Shown here piece after piece: positions 27,951 through 37,743 of a stretch of 64,000 nt of DNA (position 1 is the first letter of the stretch; each line of letters starts with the position of its first letter). The notes under the pieces were generated by a model. It saw nothing but the letters and a program-made list of their open reading frames with translations. It ran no database searches and had not been told where the DNA came from. Made by a program: the position numbers and the translations under genes. The stretch spans positions 62,001 through 126,000 of the forward strand of contig NZ_JACJRC010000003.1 in the NCBI RefSeq assembly GCF_014697025.1, in the 5' to 3' direction. This stretch comes from Alkalinema sp. FACHB-956. Its GTDB lineage: Bacteria; Cyanobacteriota; Cyanobacteriia; Leptolyngbyales; Leptolyngbyaceae.

Positions 27951-28107
27951 CACACAACATTCTAATCACAGTATCCATATCTATTACAGAGATTGGCCCA
28001 CCATCTTAGCATTGTCATTTTGGCATTGTATATTTGTTCAACATTTTCAGATTTTTGAAATGAAAGCACACGAAAAAAGTTTCATTTTTATAAAATTAAA
28101 ATAGGAA
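27951..28107. other. AT-rich gap downstream of ptuB
   Basis: No gene seen. The stretch is markedly AT-rich (for example TTCATTTTTATAAAATTAAA at 28081-28100) compared with the neighbouring genes and ends at the MITE-like element. Confidence 0.5.
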
Positions 28108-28261
28108 TTATACCAAATCAACCTGTGATTGCAACCCATGACGATCCCCCTAAATCCCCCTTAAAAAGGGGGACTTTGAAAGAATTTGACTAAATCCCCC
28201 CCTTTTTAAGGGGGGCTAGGGGGGATCGGATCTGTAGCATTGATAAATCAATTTGGTATAA
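28108..28261. mobile_element. MITE-like element with GATCCCCCTAAATCCCCC core
   Basis: Terminal inverted repeats TTATACCAAAT (28108-28118) and ATTTGGTATAA (28251-28261) enclose 132 bases. The core (28143-28226) is a large imperfect palindrome: GATCCCCCTAAATCCCCCTT, then AAAAAGGGGGACTTT, then a second inverted copy ending CTAGGGGGGATC. It has no coding capacity. From general knowledge this core is a widespread repeat in cyanobacterial genomes. A related half-unit sits inside the mannosidase gene at 33713-33750. Confidence 0.75.
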
Positions 28262-28277
28262 CGCTGGGCAATTCCAT

Positions 28278-28316
28278 GGGCAAATAGACTGGGTAAATAG
28301 ACTGGGCAAATAGACG
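28278..28316. repeat. 13-bp tandem repeat, three copies
   Basis: Three copies of GGGCAAATAGACT lie between the MITE-like element and the molybdopterin oxidoreductase gene. Confidence 0.9.
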
Positions 28317-28373
28317 TAGATTGGACGTAGATTTAGACTGGGCTGTAGATTAGATTGGAATGTCTCGTGAACC

Positions 28374-29159
28374 ATGACTGATTTACTTTGGACTAGACGC
28401 CATTTTTTGCGCATGGCTGGCCTTTCGACCACAAGTTTGGCCCTAGGGGGGTGTGCCTCGGCGGACTTGGCCAACTTAGTCGGTCAACTGTCGGAACCGC
28501 TCAACCAGTCGATCGAATCCCTCTTGCTCAATCCCCAAAAGCCCGTCCCGGAATTTTCCCGCGATCGCATCGAACCGGACAAACTCCTGGTCAACGGCTA
28601 TTCCCGCTACTACCCCACCTTAGATCGATCGACCTTTCGCCTGGAGATTGACGGAGCGGTCGATCGGCCGCTCTCACTGACCCTGCCGGAACTCTACAAA
28701 CTGCCCAAAACCTCCATGGTCATCCGCCATGTCTGCGTGGAAGGCTGGGCGGCGATCGTCCAGTGGGCCGGAATCGCGCTGCGGGACTTGGTGCAACTGG
28801 CCCAACCCAAACCCGACGTCAAATATGCCTACTTCCAATCCGCCGACGGCTACTACGAAAGCTGGGACATCGCCTCCTCGCTCCATCCCCAAACCCTGCT
28901 GGCCTACGAAATGAACGGCGCGGAATTACCCATCCCCAACGGTGCTCCCCTGCGCCTCGCCGCCCCCATCAAACTGGGTTACAAGCAAAGCAAATGGGTC
29001 ACCCGCGTGACCCTGACCGATAGCCTACTCCCGCCGGACTGGTTGCGCGATCGACCCCGTGATCCCGCCCTGCAAGCCGCCCTCGCCTATGGTGGCATCT
29101 ACCAACCCCGCACCGGATTTTGGGAAGACCAAGGCTACGAATGGTTCGCTGGCCTATAA
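28374..29159 (+). CDS. Sulfite oxidase-like molybdopterin oxidoreductase (MsrP/YedY type)
   Basis: The 261-residue protein starts with a twin-arginine signal (TRRHFLRMAGLSTTS) followed by a lipobox-like LGGC, so it is likely exported folded and perhaps lipid-anchored. The core is an oxidoreductase molybdopterin-binding domain: FRLEIDGAVDRPLSLTLPEL, then RHVCVEGWAAIVQWAGI, whose Cys should bind the molybdenum, and YYESWDIASSLHPQTLLAYE, ending with the KLGYKQSKWVTRVTLTD motif. This matches the short single-domain family containing MsrP/YedY, which repairs oxidised methionine in periplasmic proteins; substrate here is unknown. No heme membrane partner (MsrQ) lies next to it. Confidence 0.87.
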   Translation: MTDLLWTRRHFLRMAGLSTTSLALGGCASADLANLVGQLSEPLNQSIESLLLNPQKPVPEFSRDRIEPDKLLVNGYSRYYPTLDRSTFRLEIDGAVDRPLSLTLPELYKLPKTSMVIRHVCVEGWAAIVQWAGIALRDLVQLAQPKPDVKYAYFQSADGYYESWDIASSLHPQTLLAYEMNGAELPIPNGAPLRLAAPIKLGYKQSKWVTRVTLTDSLLPPDWLRDRPRDPALQAALAYGGIYQPRTGFWEDQGYEWFAGL

Positions 29160-29225
29160 TTCCAACCCAACTAGAACCCAAACCCGACTAGAACCGATGC
29201 TCTGGGGTCTTCTAAAATAAATACT

Positions 29226-29714
29226 ATGAATACCAAATCCACCAAAACAGATAAATCAGAAAGCTTCAAAATCGTCAGCGACAACCGTCAGGCCCGCTTT
29301 CAGTACGAAATTTTGGAGACCTACGAAGCCGGAGTTGAACTCGTTGGCACGGAGGTCAAATCCATTCGGGCCGGACGGGTCAACCTGCGGGATGGGTTTG
29401 CCCTGATCCGCAATGGGGAAGTGCTCCTGTTGAATGTCCACATTTCTCCCCACCAAACCGCCGCCCAATTTTTTAACCACGATCCTCGACGGACACGAAA
29501 GTTACTGCTGCATCGTCAGGAAATCCGCAAACTGATTGGACAGGTGGAACAGCAGGGGCTGACCCTCGTACCGCTGAAAATGTACCTCAAACGCGGTTGG
29601 GTCAAAATTGACCTAGCGCTCGTCCGTGGGAAAAAGCTGCATGACAAACGGGAAGACGTGCGCCGCCGGGAAGACCAGCGGGATATGCAGCGGGCCATGA
29701 AACGAGGAGTATAG
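29226..29714 (+). CDS. smpB: SsrA-binding protein SmpB
   Basis: SmpB binds tmRNA and brings it to stalled ribosomes for trans-translation. The 162-residue product has the OB-fold motifs [39 protein letters not shown] and NVHISPH, then [31 protein letters not shown] and the basic tail [19 protein letters not shown]. All are typical. The N-terminal 15 residues are a variable extension. No tmRNA gene was found in the flanks. Confidence 0.97.
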   Translation: MNTKSTKTDKSESFKIVSDNRQARFQYEILETYEAGVELVGTEVKSIRAGRVNLRDGFALIRNGEVLLLNVHISPHQTAAQFFNHDPRRTRKLLLHRQEIRKLIGQVEQQGLTLVPLKMYLKRGWVKIDLALVRGKKLHDKREDVRRREDQRDMQRAMKRGV

Positions 29715-29778
29715 ATTTTTTAAAGACCTATCTATAGCTTTAATTCAATCGAAGGCGATCGCAGCCCATGGAATTTCT

Positions 29779-29822
29779 CGCGATTAATACGCGATTAATA
29801 CGCGATTAATACGCGATTGATA
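29779..29822. repeat. 11-bp tandem repeat, four copies
   Basis: Four copies of CGCGATTAATA (last copy with one change) lie 65 bases after the smpB stop. No gene is seen in the gap 29715-30040. Confidence 0.95.
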
Positions 29823-30040
29823 AAGGCGCGATGAAGTTTGTGAAAGGCCGGTCACTTTTGCAGCCCCGATCGGCACACTAGACCAACACACTAGAGCAAC
29901 TCCCATGAGTTCTAGGGGCCGGAGTCTTGGGTTCCTGCTTAAGTCTAGTCCCCAGTCCTCTATTCCAAAGTTCAACCTTGCGTCTTTTATGCGATCGAGG
30001 GGAAAGCTATACCTAACGGTTCCTCCTGGCGTCCTCTGCA

Positions 30041-32473
30041 ATGCCCTCACATTCTGTTTCGGTTAGTCAATCGTCTTGTGCCTCAGCTATGTCCAACCAA
30101 ATTCTTGGCGGGCGATACCAAATCATTCGCAAGCTAGGGGGAGGTGGGTTTGGACAAACCTATCTCGCGCAGGATCTCCACCTACCGGGCAAACCTGCTT
30201 GTGTCGTCAAGCAACTCAAGCCTAAGGTGAACAATGCGATCGTGCTTGCCGCGGCCCAAACGTTATTTGACGCGGAAGCCGAAGTTCTCCATGCCTTGGG
30301 GCACCACGATCAAATTCCTCGACTAACGGCTCACTTTCAGGAAAATCAAGAATTTTATTTGGTTCAGGAATACATCGAAGGGACGGTCTTGAGCCAAGCT
30401 TGGAAAGGCAAGCTGCCGCTACCCGAATCAGACGTGCGGGCCTTTCTTAGAGATATCCTGACGCTGCTGATCTTTGTCCATGATCACCAAGTCGTACATC
30501 GCGATATCAAGCCAGGGAACCTGATTCGCCGCACCCGAGATCAGAAAATCGTCCTCATTGACTTTGGGGCGGTTAAACAAATGGCTTTTTCCCACGCAGA
30601 GGATCCAGCCATGATTGTGGGATCCTCCGGCTATGCCCCTCCGGAGCAGTTAGCGGGATCGGCGTGTTTTGAGAGTGACTTGTATGCCGTGGGGATGATG
30701 GCCATTCAAGCCCTGACAGGCAGTTCACCCAAGCATCTCCAGCGAGATCCCCACACCCAGGAAGTCATCTGGCGGGATCAGGCGGAAGTGAGCCCAGAGT
30801 TAGCCGATATCCTCGATCGCATGGTGCATTACGATAGCCAACAACGCTATCCTTCTGCCCACGCGATCGTTGAACAACTGCAAACATTGGAGGAGGTCAT
30901 CTCGCCGGAGGACGGGGGCAAAGCATGGCAGGAACGGGGGGATTATTTACTCCAACGGCACCACTATCGGGAGGCCATTTCGGCCTACGACAAAGCCCTG
31001 CAAGTCCAAGGCGAGGATGCCCAACTGTGGTTTAAGCGGGCCTTGGCGGCGGATAGTTTTCAATATTTTGAAGAAGCGCTCGCAGGGTACGATCGCGTCA
31101 TTCAACTGGAGCCGAACCACTGTAAGGCGTGGCTGAAACGCGGCATGGTGCTGGAAAATTTGCAACGCTTAGAAGATGCCCTCAATTGCTATACCCATGT
31201 GGTGCAGTTGCAACCGGATAACTATTGGGCCTGGCACGATCGGGGCAAGTTACTTGAAGCCTTGGAACAGTGGGATGAAGCCCTAGTGGCCTACAACCGG
31301 GCCATTCAGATGAAACCCACCTTCCAACTAGCGGTGGAAAGTCGCAAACGGCTAATGATGGCGCGGGGACAAATTGAACGGCTCTTGCAGGCGGGACATT
31401 GCCAAGAAGCCCTAGAAGTCGTGGTACAACTCCGGCAGCAGCAACCCACCAATGTGCATTACCGGATTTTGCACAGCATGACCCTCGCCAAATTCAAGCG
31501 CTACGAAGAAGCACTGACCCTTCTGGATGGAATTTTGGCAAGCCAGCCTAACCAGTTTAGGGCGCTGGTTGAAAAGGGAATTCTCCTCAGTCAGTTGAAG
31601 CGCTGGGAAGAAGCCTTGACTTGCATCACGCAGGCGATCGCCCATGGGGGAACGGAAAATCTAGATCAAAAGAGTTCCCTCGCGAAGGCATGGCACCATC
31701 GGGGCTGGCTGCTTGAGAAGTTGAACAATTCTGAGGAAGCGCTGCTGGCCTATCACCAAGCCTTGGAACTCCACCCCGAACTCACTTCAGCCCTCGCTGG
31801 CAAAACCCGGACCCTGGAAAAACTCCAGAATGAAGGGCAAACCCCATGGAGTGACGAGATGGAAGATTCCACCGTCATGACGGGAGGAACCGTCGTAACC
31901 ACTGAAGCACCGAGTTTGATCTCTGCGTTGGCGGTGGCACAATCAGCCTCTCCCTTGGCTAATCGTCACAGCGGGGAACCCAGTTCTTCGTTCTTAATGC
32001 GGGGCGGCCTGTGGGAAAAGGTGAGAAATCATTCTGTTTTAATGATGGGGAATAACCAAACCCTCAAGGTTAATCCAGATGACCCAGAAGCATTGAAAGC
32101 ACGGGGAAATGTGCTAGTTGCCTTAGGTCGCTATGAAGAAGCGATCGCGGTTTATGATCAGGCGATTACTCGTCAGCCGGATAATCCGTCCCTGTGGTGC
32201 TGTGTAGCCAGTGCACTCGTGAAGCTGAAACGCTATCGGGAAGCGATTTCCTGCTTCGATCGGGCAATTCACATTAAGCCAGAAAGCCATGTGCCTTGGT
32301 ATTGGCGGGGTCGGATCTTAATGGAACTGAAGCAATACCAAGAGGCACTGCACTCCCTAGAAACAGCACTATCGAATAAACCAGATTTTCAACCCGCTTT
32401 GCGCGATCGGGCACAGGTTTACAACCTGCTGGCTCAAGCATCCAGCACCGACGGCAAGCATCGCTCTAGCTGA
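30041..32473 (+). CDS. Serine/threonine protein kinase with TPR repeats
   Basis: The 810-residue protein has a Hanks-type kinase domain at ~24-285: glycine loop KLGGGGFGQTYLA, catalytic loop VVHRDIKPGNLI, metal-binding IDFGAVKQ, then SSGYAPPEQLAG. The ATP-binding Lys is in ACVVKQLKP. The C-terminal ~500 residues are tandem TPR units, e.g. YREAISAYDKALQVQGED and YEEAIAVYDQAITRQPDN, with a low-complexity break at ~600-670. Kinases of this form are numerous in cyanobacteria and regulate stress and motility responses; substrates are unknown. Start: ATG 30041; ATG 30089 is an alternative giving 794 residues. The 3' end overlaps the end of the convergent mannosidase gene by 40 bases. Confidence 0.93.
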   Translation: MPSHSVSVSQSSCASAMSNQILGGRYQIIRKLGGGGFGQTYLAQDLHLPGKPACVVKQLKPKVNNAIVLAAAQTLFDAEAEVLHALGHHDQIPRLTAHFQENQEFYLVQEYIEGTVLSQAWKGKLPLPESDVRAFLRDILTLLIFVHDHQVVHRDIKPGNLIRRTRDQKIVLIDFGAVKQMAFSHAEDPAMIVGSSGYAPPEQLAGSACFESDLYAVGMMAIQALTGSSPKHLQRDPHTQEVIWRDQAEVSPELADILDRMVHYDSQQRYPSAHAIVEQLQTLEEVISPEDGGKAWQERGDYLLQRHHYREAISAYDKALQVQGEDAQLWFKRALAADSFQYFEEALAGYDRVIQLEPNHCKAWLKRGMVLENLQRLEDALNCYTHVVQLQPDNYWAWHDRGKLLEALEQWDEALVAYNRAIQMKPTFQLAVESRKRLMMARGQIERLLQAGHCQEALEVVVQLRQQQPTNVHYRILHSMTLAKFKRYEEALTLLDGILASQPNQFRALVEKGILLSQLKRWEEALTCITQAIAHGGTENLDQKSSLAKAWHHRGWLLEKLNNSEEALLAYHQALELHPELTSALAGKTRTLEKLQNEGQTPWSDEMEDSTVMTGGTVVTTEAPSLISALAVAQSASPLANRHSGEPSSSFLMRGGLWEKVRNHSVLMMGNNQTLKVNPDDPEALKARGNVLVALGRYEEAIAVYDQAITRQPDNPSLWCCVASALVKLKRYREAISCFDRAIHIKPESHVPWYWRGRILMELKQYQEALHSLETALSNKPDFQPALRDRAQVYNLLAQASSTDGKHRSS

Positions 32474-35400
32474 AAACTCGCAATTTGCCAAGGTTGAATA
32501 GTTCCGTTTGGCTTCTCTAGCGATCGCTCCAGCAAGTCCACCCGATCGCTTATTTTTAACGCTAGCAATCCGTCGATCGTGAGTTCTGCGGATTCTCCTA
32601 GCCATTCATAACAGCGCAGAATATATTGTTTTGGGTTATCTTCCGCCTGTTTGAACGCCATGGGTATTAGATGATCGATCGGAATAGTTAATAAGCTTCC
32701 TGACCGTGGCAAATCGCCCTGCAAGGCTTGGGCTGGGAGATCGATCGCGGGTAATGGCAACGTCGTTTCCATGGCCTTTTGGGGTGTTTTAGCAGTTTGC
32801 CAGTTTCCGGCATGGGGATAGAGGTAATAGGTAAACTGGTGCTGACCTTGATCGGCCTGGGGATCGGGCCATTCCGGTGCCCGTAACAGCGTGAGTCGAA
32901 TTTCATCGGGCTGGTGGTCGTAGCCATGTTTACGATCGCTGAGAATACTCAGGCCATAGTTTCTCTGATTACCCGCTTGCCCCTTGATCTCTCCACTCAA
33001 GCTCGCCCAGCGCAGTCCCGGCACTTCCCATTGGGCTTTTTCGGCTTCAGTTATGGGGCGCGTGGTTCGATCGATGACGCCACAGGCGGTTTCGTAACTG
33101 ACAAACTCCGCTGAAAAATTGACTGGAAATGCAACTTTGACCAGCACATGTTTTTCCTGCCAATCCACTTGATTTTGGATTTCCAACAACGGCGAATGGG
33201 CTTCCAGCACATAAATTTGCGTAAAGGTCGATCGCCCGATCGTTCGCATAACTTGCAACCGCGATTGTGTAGCACTTTGTTCTAACCATGCGATCGACCG
33301 TAGTTGCGCTGGCGGTAACGGGTGATTTTTATAATCTGGATCAATATTCCAGGCATCCCAGTACTGACCTTGATCTTGAAAACTCAGCAATACGTTTCCT
33401 TCACCATTAAAAACATTTTGCTGATCAATTTTATCAAATAGCTCTGTAATATTTCCCGTTTCTGGATTAATAACGATTCGCAAGTACTCGTTCTCTAACT
33501 GATAATCTTGATTACGATCAAAAGTTATATCGCAAATCTCAGTAATGTTGTCTTTACTGATTTCTGAAATATCACTGGAGTCTTCGATCGAAAGTCGATA
33601 GCAACAGTATCCCATCGGTGGAATCGCTTCCGCCCAGAATTCTACAAGCCATCCCGATCGGCCATCCTGATAATGTGATCGAATCTGGCATTTCACCTCA
33701 TCTCTTGAATCCTTCAAAGTCCCCCTTATGAAGGGGGATTTAGGGGGATCAACCATTATCGCATCATCGAATTGATTAGAACTTACCCCAGCGCATTCTG
33801 GAATAAACAAATCTGGAATAAATAACCGAACCCATCCACTCCGCGACCAGGAGAGATCGTTAAAGACAACGATCATTCGATCGGTCGATGAGAGAGCATC
33901 TAACGGTTGAATCGCCTGCGCGATCGCTCGCCGAGCCTCGGTTGTCATCGCCTGTAATTGCTGATACGCCTGCTCCCAGGTTTGATTCGCTGTGGGGTAA
34001 ACCTCCGCGATCGACGTACCGGGCAGAATGTCATGGAATTGGTTAAACAACACCTGTTTCCAAGCCGTTTCCAATGCCGATTTGGGATAGGGCTGACCGA
34101 TCGCTAACGTCGCTAAAGACGCCCACAATTCCGCGCAGTAGAGAGCATTTTCACAGTCCCGGTTCCACGCCTTTTGATCCCCATGGGTCGTGTAGCAACC
34201 GCGATGGAATTCTAAATACAACTCGGAATTCCAAAGGGGCAATTCGGCCATGGGCAAGGAGGATTGCAGCCGATCGCAATAGGTTTCCGCCGTGGTGAAT
34301 TCCAGGTTGGGGAAGTAGGGCGATCGCTGCCACCGGGTCGCTAAGTCCAACATGTCGCGGGTGGGGCCACCGCCATGGTCACCCACTCCAGGGAGCCATA
34401 GAGGTTCAAGATCGCCCGTTTTTTGCTGCCAGTCCCAACAGTAATCACTCAGCTTCATCGGGTCGATCCCTTCCCCGATCGGAGCCGACATCAACGCCAT
34501 CACCTGAGACCCATCGGGAGCCTGCCAAATAAACACCTCATGGGGATACTGAGTCGTATCATTCCAGCGCAACTTTTGCGTGACGAAATAGCTCACACCA
34601 CCCTGTTGCAACAATTGCGGAAACTGCCAACAGAACCCAAAGGTATCTGGTAGCCAAGCAATGGGACTAATTTTTCCAAAACGGGATTGATAATAGCGTT
34701 GCCCATAGAGGATCTGACGGGCGATCGATTCCCCTCCAATCACATTCAACTCCGGTTCAATCCACAGTCCCCCCACGGGTTCCCATTGCCCCGCCTGCAC
34801 CCGCTGGCAAATTTCGCGAAATAATTCCGGACGGTGCTGTTCCATCCATTCATACAGCGCGGGCGTCGTGTGGCAGAACGTTAATTCAGGAAATTCCTGT
34901 TGTAATTGCAGCGCCGATCGAAAGGTTCGTTCCGCCGCCTTCCAAGTTTCCTCCACCGTCCATAACCAAGCCATATCCAAATGGGCATGACCTAGGAGAT
35001 AAATCGTGTAGTCCTTCAGTCGATCGCGGTAGGGTACCAAACTGTTTCTTAAATCGGCCAAAGCCGTTGGGGTTAATCGCAATTCCGCGCCAATCTGGGC
35101 AACTTGGTTTGCCAGTCCTTGCAGTTCCTCCGGGGCAAAGGTCGTTAGATACTGCGTCACCACCGCAAATTCATCGGCCACAAACCCAGGATCCAACTCA
35201 TCATAGGCCGATTCAAAAATTAACCGCGATCGCATCAATGCACCGTTATCGTGACCGGGACTGACCAGCCGTAGCGTTACCTCCACCCGCTCGCCCGGTT
35301 GGACAGATGGGCTCAGGACAATCCGTGCCGAATGGTCAAATAAATCACCTTCCTGCACCTTTTCGCCATTGACCCAAACCTCCGCCAGTTCCGCCCACCA

Positions 35401-35772
35401 AGTCAAACAAAGTCGTGCCGTTAGCCCAGTCAGGTCGTAATGGCCCAGCGGGGTGCGATCGAGGTATTGCGGTAACTGAAACGCCTGATGCAGAGTCATC
35501 ACGTGACGCCCCTTGTCCCAGGCCAGATGCCCCTTTGCGTTGGGAACAGCAAGGGGGAGGGAATCGGGCAGGACAGCCGCCGCATTAGCTAACTCCTGGC
35601 TAGTTAAATCCTGGCTAGTTAAATCCTGGCCAATTAAATCCTGGCTGGCTAAATTCTTGTTTACAATCTGCCAAGTTGCGATCGTGTCTTGCTGTACCTG
35701 GTTTCGCAGGGATTGGATTACACCGTGCAATGTTTGTGTTGCAAGTTCGATCGAATCTGGCAAGTTTGTCAT
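32434..35772 (-). CDS. Alpha-mannosidase, glycoside hydrolase family 38
   Basis: The 1112-residue protein has the GH38 layout: an N-terminal beta domain, the catalytic barrel from ~258, then the mid-helical and C-terminal beta domains. Key motifs are GHAHLDMAWLWTVEETWKA (zinc-binding His and Asp), AWLPDTFGFCWQFPQLL (nucleophile Asp), FHDILPGTS and GDHGGGPT. It should cleave alpha-mannosides, in the cytoplasm since no signal peptide is seen. Two oddities exist. Residues ~41-65 are five pentapeptides like SQDLT coded by a 15-bp tandem repeat (35586-35660). Also, the peptide DPPKSPFIRGTLKD (bases 33713-33750) is coded by an inserted cyanobacterial interspersed repeat, apparently without breaking the frame. 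Confidence 0.93.
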   Translation of the reverse strand: MTNLPDSIELATQTLHGVIQSLRNQVQQDTIATWQIVNKNLASQDLIGQDLTSQDLTSQELANAAAVLPDSLPLAVPNAKGHLAWDKGRHVMTLHQAFQLPQYLDRTPLGHYDLTGLTARLCLTWWAELAEVWVNGEKVQEGDLFDHSARIVLSPSVQPGERVEVTLRLVSPGHDNGALMRSRLIFESAYDELDPGFVADEFAVVTQYLTTFAPEELQGLANQVAQIGAELRLTPTALADLRNSLVPYRDRLKDYTIYLLGHAHLDMAWLWTVEETWKAAERTFRSALQLQQEFPELTFCHTTPALYEWMEQHRPELFREICQRVQAGQWEPVGGLWIEPELNVIGGESIARQILYGQRYYQSRFGKISPIAWLPDTFGFCWQFPQLLQQGGVSYFVTQKLRWNDTTQYPHEVFIWQAPDGSQVMALMSAPIGEGIDPMKLSDYCWDWQQKTGDLEPLWLPGVGDHGGGPTRDMLDLATRWQRSPYFPNLEFTTAETYCDRLQSSLPMAELPLWNSELYLEFHRGCYTTHGDQKAWNRDCENALYCAELWASLATLAIGQPYPKSALETAWKQVLFNQFHDILPGTSIAEVYPTANQTWEQAYQQLQAMTTEARRAIAQAIQPLDALSSTDRMIVVFNDLSWSRSGWVRLFIPDLFIPECAGVSSNQFDDAIMVDPPKSPFIRGTLKDSRDEVKCQIRSHYQDGRSGWLVEFWAEAIPPMGYCCYRLSIEDSSDISEISKDNITEICDITFDRNQDYQLENEYLRIVINPETGNITELFDKIDQQNVFNGEGNVLLSFQDQGQYWDAWNIDPDYKNHPLPPAQLRSIAWLEQSATQSRLQVMRTIGRSTFTQIYVLEAHSPLLEIQNQVDWQEKHVLVKVAFPVNFSAEFVSYETACGVIDRTTRPITEAEKAQWEVPGLRWASLSGEIKGQAGNQRNYGLSILSDRKHGYDHQPDEIRLTLLRAPEWPDPQADQGQHQFTYYLYPHAGNWQTAKTPQKAMETTLPLPAIDLPAQALQGDLPRSGSLLTIPIDHLIPMAFKQAEDNPKQYILRCYEWLGESAELTIDGLLALKISDRVDLLERSLEKPNGTIQPWQIASFQLERCLPSVLDA
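33713..33750. repeat. Interspersed repeat half-unit inside the mannosidase gene
   Basis: On the minus strand the sequence GATCCCCCTAAATCCCCCTT, then AAGGGGGACTTTGAA, matches the core of the MITE-like element at 28143-28181 except for about three bases in the loop. It is read in frame as DPPKSPFIRGTLK. Confidence 0.9.
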
Positions 35773-35928
35773 AATCAGTTACAGATCTTCTTCAAAGGGA
35801 AGGCGTACAATTTTCACGTTAGGGATCACTGACTTCGCGAAAATTTTTGTGAAATAGGTTAAGACCCAATTCAGTGGGTCATTGCGACAGGTGCTCCAGT
35901 TCTTTATTGTTTCATTGGGTGGGATGCT
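35773..35928. promoter_or_regulatory. Divergent promoter region
   Basis: The gap between the divergent mannosidase and 35929 genes has no coding signal and should hold both promoters. No operator was recognised. Confidence 0.4.
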
Positions 35929-37596
35929 ATGGCCCTCGATCGCCCTTACCAAAGTCAATTTCTCAACTTCTTCTCCCGTCAAACCCAAAAACTGAAGGAT
36001 CGGGCGGGAGTGCTCTGGCGTAACTTCAAATTGGCGGCGATCTGGGGGGCGCAGTTGTCCCTCTACCCGATTTATGCGGTCTTCCAAGCGTCCCGTCTGG
36101 TGGGTAAGCAGCTTAATGCGGGGGTACGGCAGGCGGCACTGTGGCTGACGGCAGGGGCTGATCAGTCCGATGAGCCTGTGGCAACCGATGCTGCTATTCA
36201 AAAAGTTATCTCGGCCCTGACCCAAAATACGATCGCGCCGGCTCCCGTCGGGCAGGTGGATCCCCTGCTAGCTTTGCTGACGGAAGGCACTGAGATTCGC
36301 GGCGTGGCCTCCCTGGTGTCTACCCAGCGGATGGTGCTGGTGTCTACGGACAACCAAGTGCTGGATGTGCTGACCCAGACGCAGCAGCAACAACTCAAGC
36401 GGCGCATTATTTTTGAGTTAGCCCTTTACTATCGCTATTGGCGACGCCACCAACTCAAGACAGGGGGGGCGCTGGTGGTTCACGATCGCTCCACGATGGC
36501 GATCCCGTTACGGCTATTCTGGCAACTCATGGCCTGGATCCAGTCCAGCCCGATCGCTGTCTCCGCTAATCTTTTCCAAGAGGCCAAATTAACGGGATCC
36601 AATCCGCCCCTACTGCAAGGCTTCCAACCCAATTTACGGCCCTCTACTGCATCCTCAGCGCTGGCGATGGGTTCCTCAGGACGGCCCGAACGATTAGCCA
36701 ATCCGTTGCGCTGGAATACGATCGGGGCTGCCTTGCGGGCTAAGATCGACACCCTCGGCCATGGGCTCCCCCAACTACGAGAGGTGCCAGACTTAATTCA
36801 AGCGGCCATTCGCTATTTCTTTGGGCCAAGGGCCACAGCGCAGGCAGCCAAAACCCTCTATCCCTCGGCGACCACCGTTGCCTCTCTACCGGGTCAGGCC
36901 AAATCCTTCACGGTGGTCGAGGATCCTTGGCTCACCTCCCAGGACTTATTTGGCGCTGGAGCCCCTAGTATGGCTGGAACCTCGGCATCCAGCACCTGGC
37001 TCGATCGCTGGCTCGTTCCCGCAGAAGATGTTCCCACCACGCTGTTTGGCGTCGTCACCACCGCACTCCCCGGTCAACCTCAACCGACCCTTGGCGGCAC
37101 CCTGAAGCAATGGATCCAAAGCACCTTGGCTGATCCACTGTCCGCCCTAACCCAGTCTGCCGCCAACCCAGCTACTCCCAAAGCAGGCCAGCAGCGAACG
37201 AAGGCGATCGTCCTCAATCGGCGGGGTGCACTCCGAACCAAGATTTTTGCCAGTTTAACGGTAGATGCGATCTCCACCCCAGAAGCCGCGAGCAATTCGA
37301 CTCGCGCTTTAATTGGCGTGGATCTCGACAATTGGGCAATTTCATCCACGAGAACCGAGCAAGACACAGTCACCAACGATGCGGAAACCCTAACGGGAAC
37401 AGACGCGATCGTTGAAGCAGATACCACCACCACCCAGCCTGATAAATTTGCCGCTGCTTGGCTAGAGGCTGAAGCCACGCCCCTGGGGTACGAGCAGACC
37501 TGGTGGGAAAAGGTGCTGGATTGGTGCGATCGAATTTTGGTGTGGGTCGAGCAAGGCATCCTGACCCTATGGCGCTGGTTTAAATCCCGTCGCTAA
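35929..37596 (+). CDS. Conserved cyanobacterial-type hypothetical protein
   Basis: The 555-residue product has no recognised catalytic motif. The N-terminus (RPYQSQFLNFFSRQTQKLKD, then LAAIWGAQLSLYPIYAVFQA) is amphipathic and may associate with membrane. A second conserved-looking block is QQLKRRIIFELALYYRYWRR at ~150. The middle and end are Ala/Thr/Pro-rich linkers. The C-terminus is aromatic and basic (WWEKVLDWCDRILVWVEQ, then LTLWRWFKSRR), again suggesting a membrane-surface helix. Position directly upstream of psbI hints at a link with thylakoids, but that is only adjacency. The stop codon lies in a 15-bp tandem repeat. Confidence 0.7.
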   Translation: MALDRPYQSQFLNFFSRQTQKLKDRAGVLWRNFKLAAIWGAQLSLYPIYAVFQASRLVGKQLNAGVRQAALWLTAGADQSDEPVATDAAIQKVISALTQNTIAPAPVGQVDPLLALLTEGTEIRGVASLVSTQRMVLVSTDNQVLDVLTQTQQQQLKRRIIFELALYYRYWRRHQLKTGGALVVHDRSTMAIPLRLFWQLMAWIQSSPIAVSANLFQEAKLTGSNPPLLQGFQPNLRPSTASSALAMGSSGRPERLANPLRWNTIGAALRAKIDTLGHGLPQLREVPDLIQAAIRYFFGPRATAQAAKTLYPSATTVASLPGQAKSFTVVEDPWLTSQDLFGAGAPSMAGTSASSTWLDRWLVPAEDVPTTLFGVVTTALPGQPQPTLGGTLKQWIQSTLADPLSALTQSAANPATPKAGQQRTKAIVLNRRGALRTKIFASLTVDAISTPEAASNSTRALIGVDLDNWAISSTRTEQDTVTNDAETLTGTDAIVEADTTTTQPDKFAAAWLEAEATPLGYEQTWWEKVLDWCDRILVWVEQGILTLWRWFKSRR

Positions 37597-37635
37597 ACTG
37601 AACACCGCTAAACTGGGCATCGCTAAACTGGGCTG
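37591..37635. repeat. 15-bp tandem repeat, three copies, starting at a stop codon
   Basis: Three copies of CGCTAAACTGGGCAT (first copy ends GAACAC) begin at 37591. The TAA stop of the preceding gene (37594-37596) is part of the first copy. Confidence 0.95.
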
Positions 37636-37743
37636 GTTGACCAACCGGGCTGCAATACCAGGTAAGATAGAGAATCATCTTTGGTATTACGGGATTTCCC
37701 GTTTTTGACAACCGATCGTGTTCGTTTTGCTGGAGTCATTCCC

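Noticed and set aside
28190-28474. 94-codon minus-strand frame ending in SPLAPLKKGGI
   Set aside because: Its tail is the translated MITE-like repeat and the rest is antisense to the oxidoreductase gene's promoter and start.
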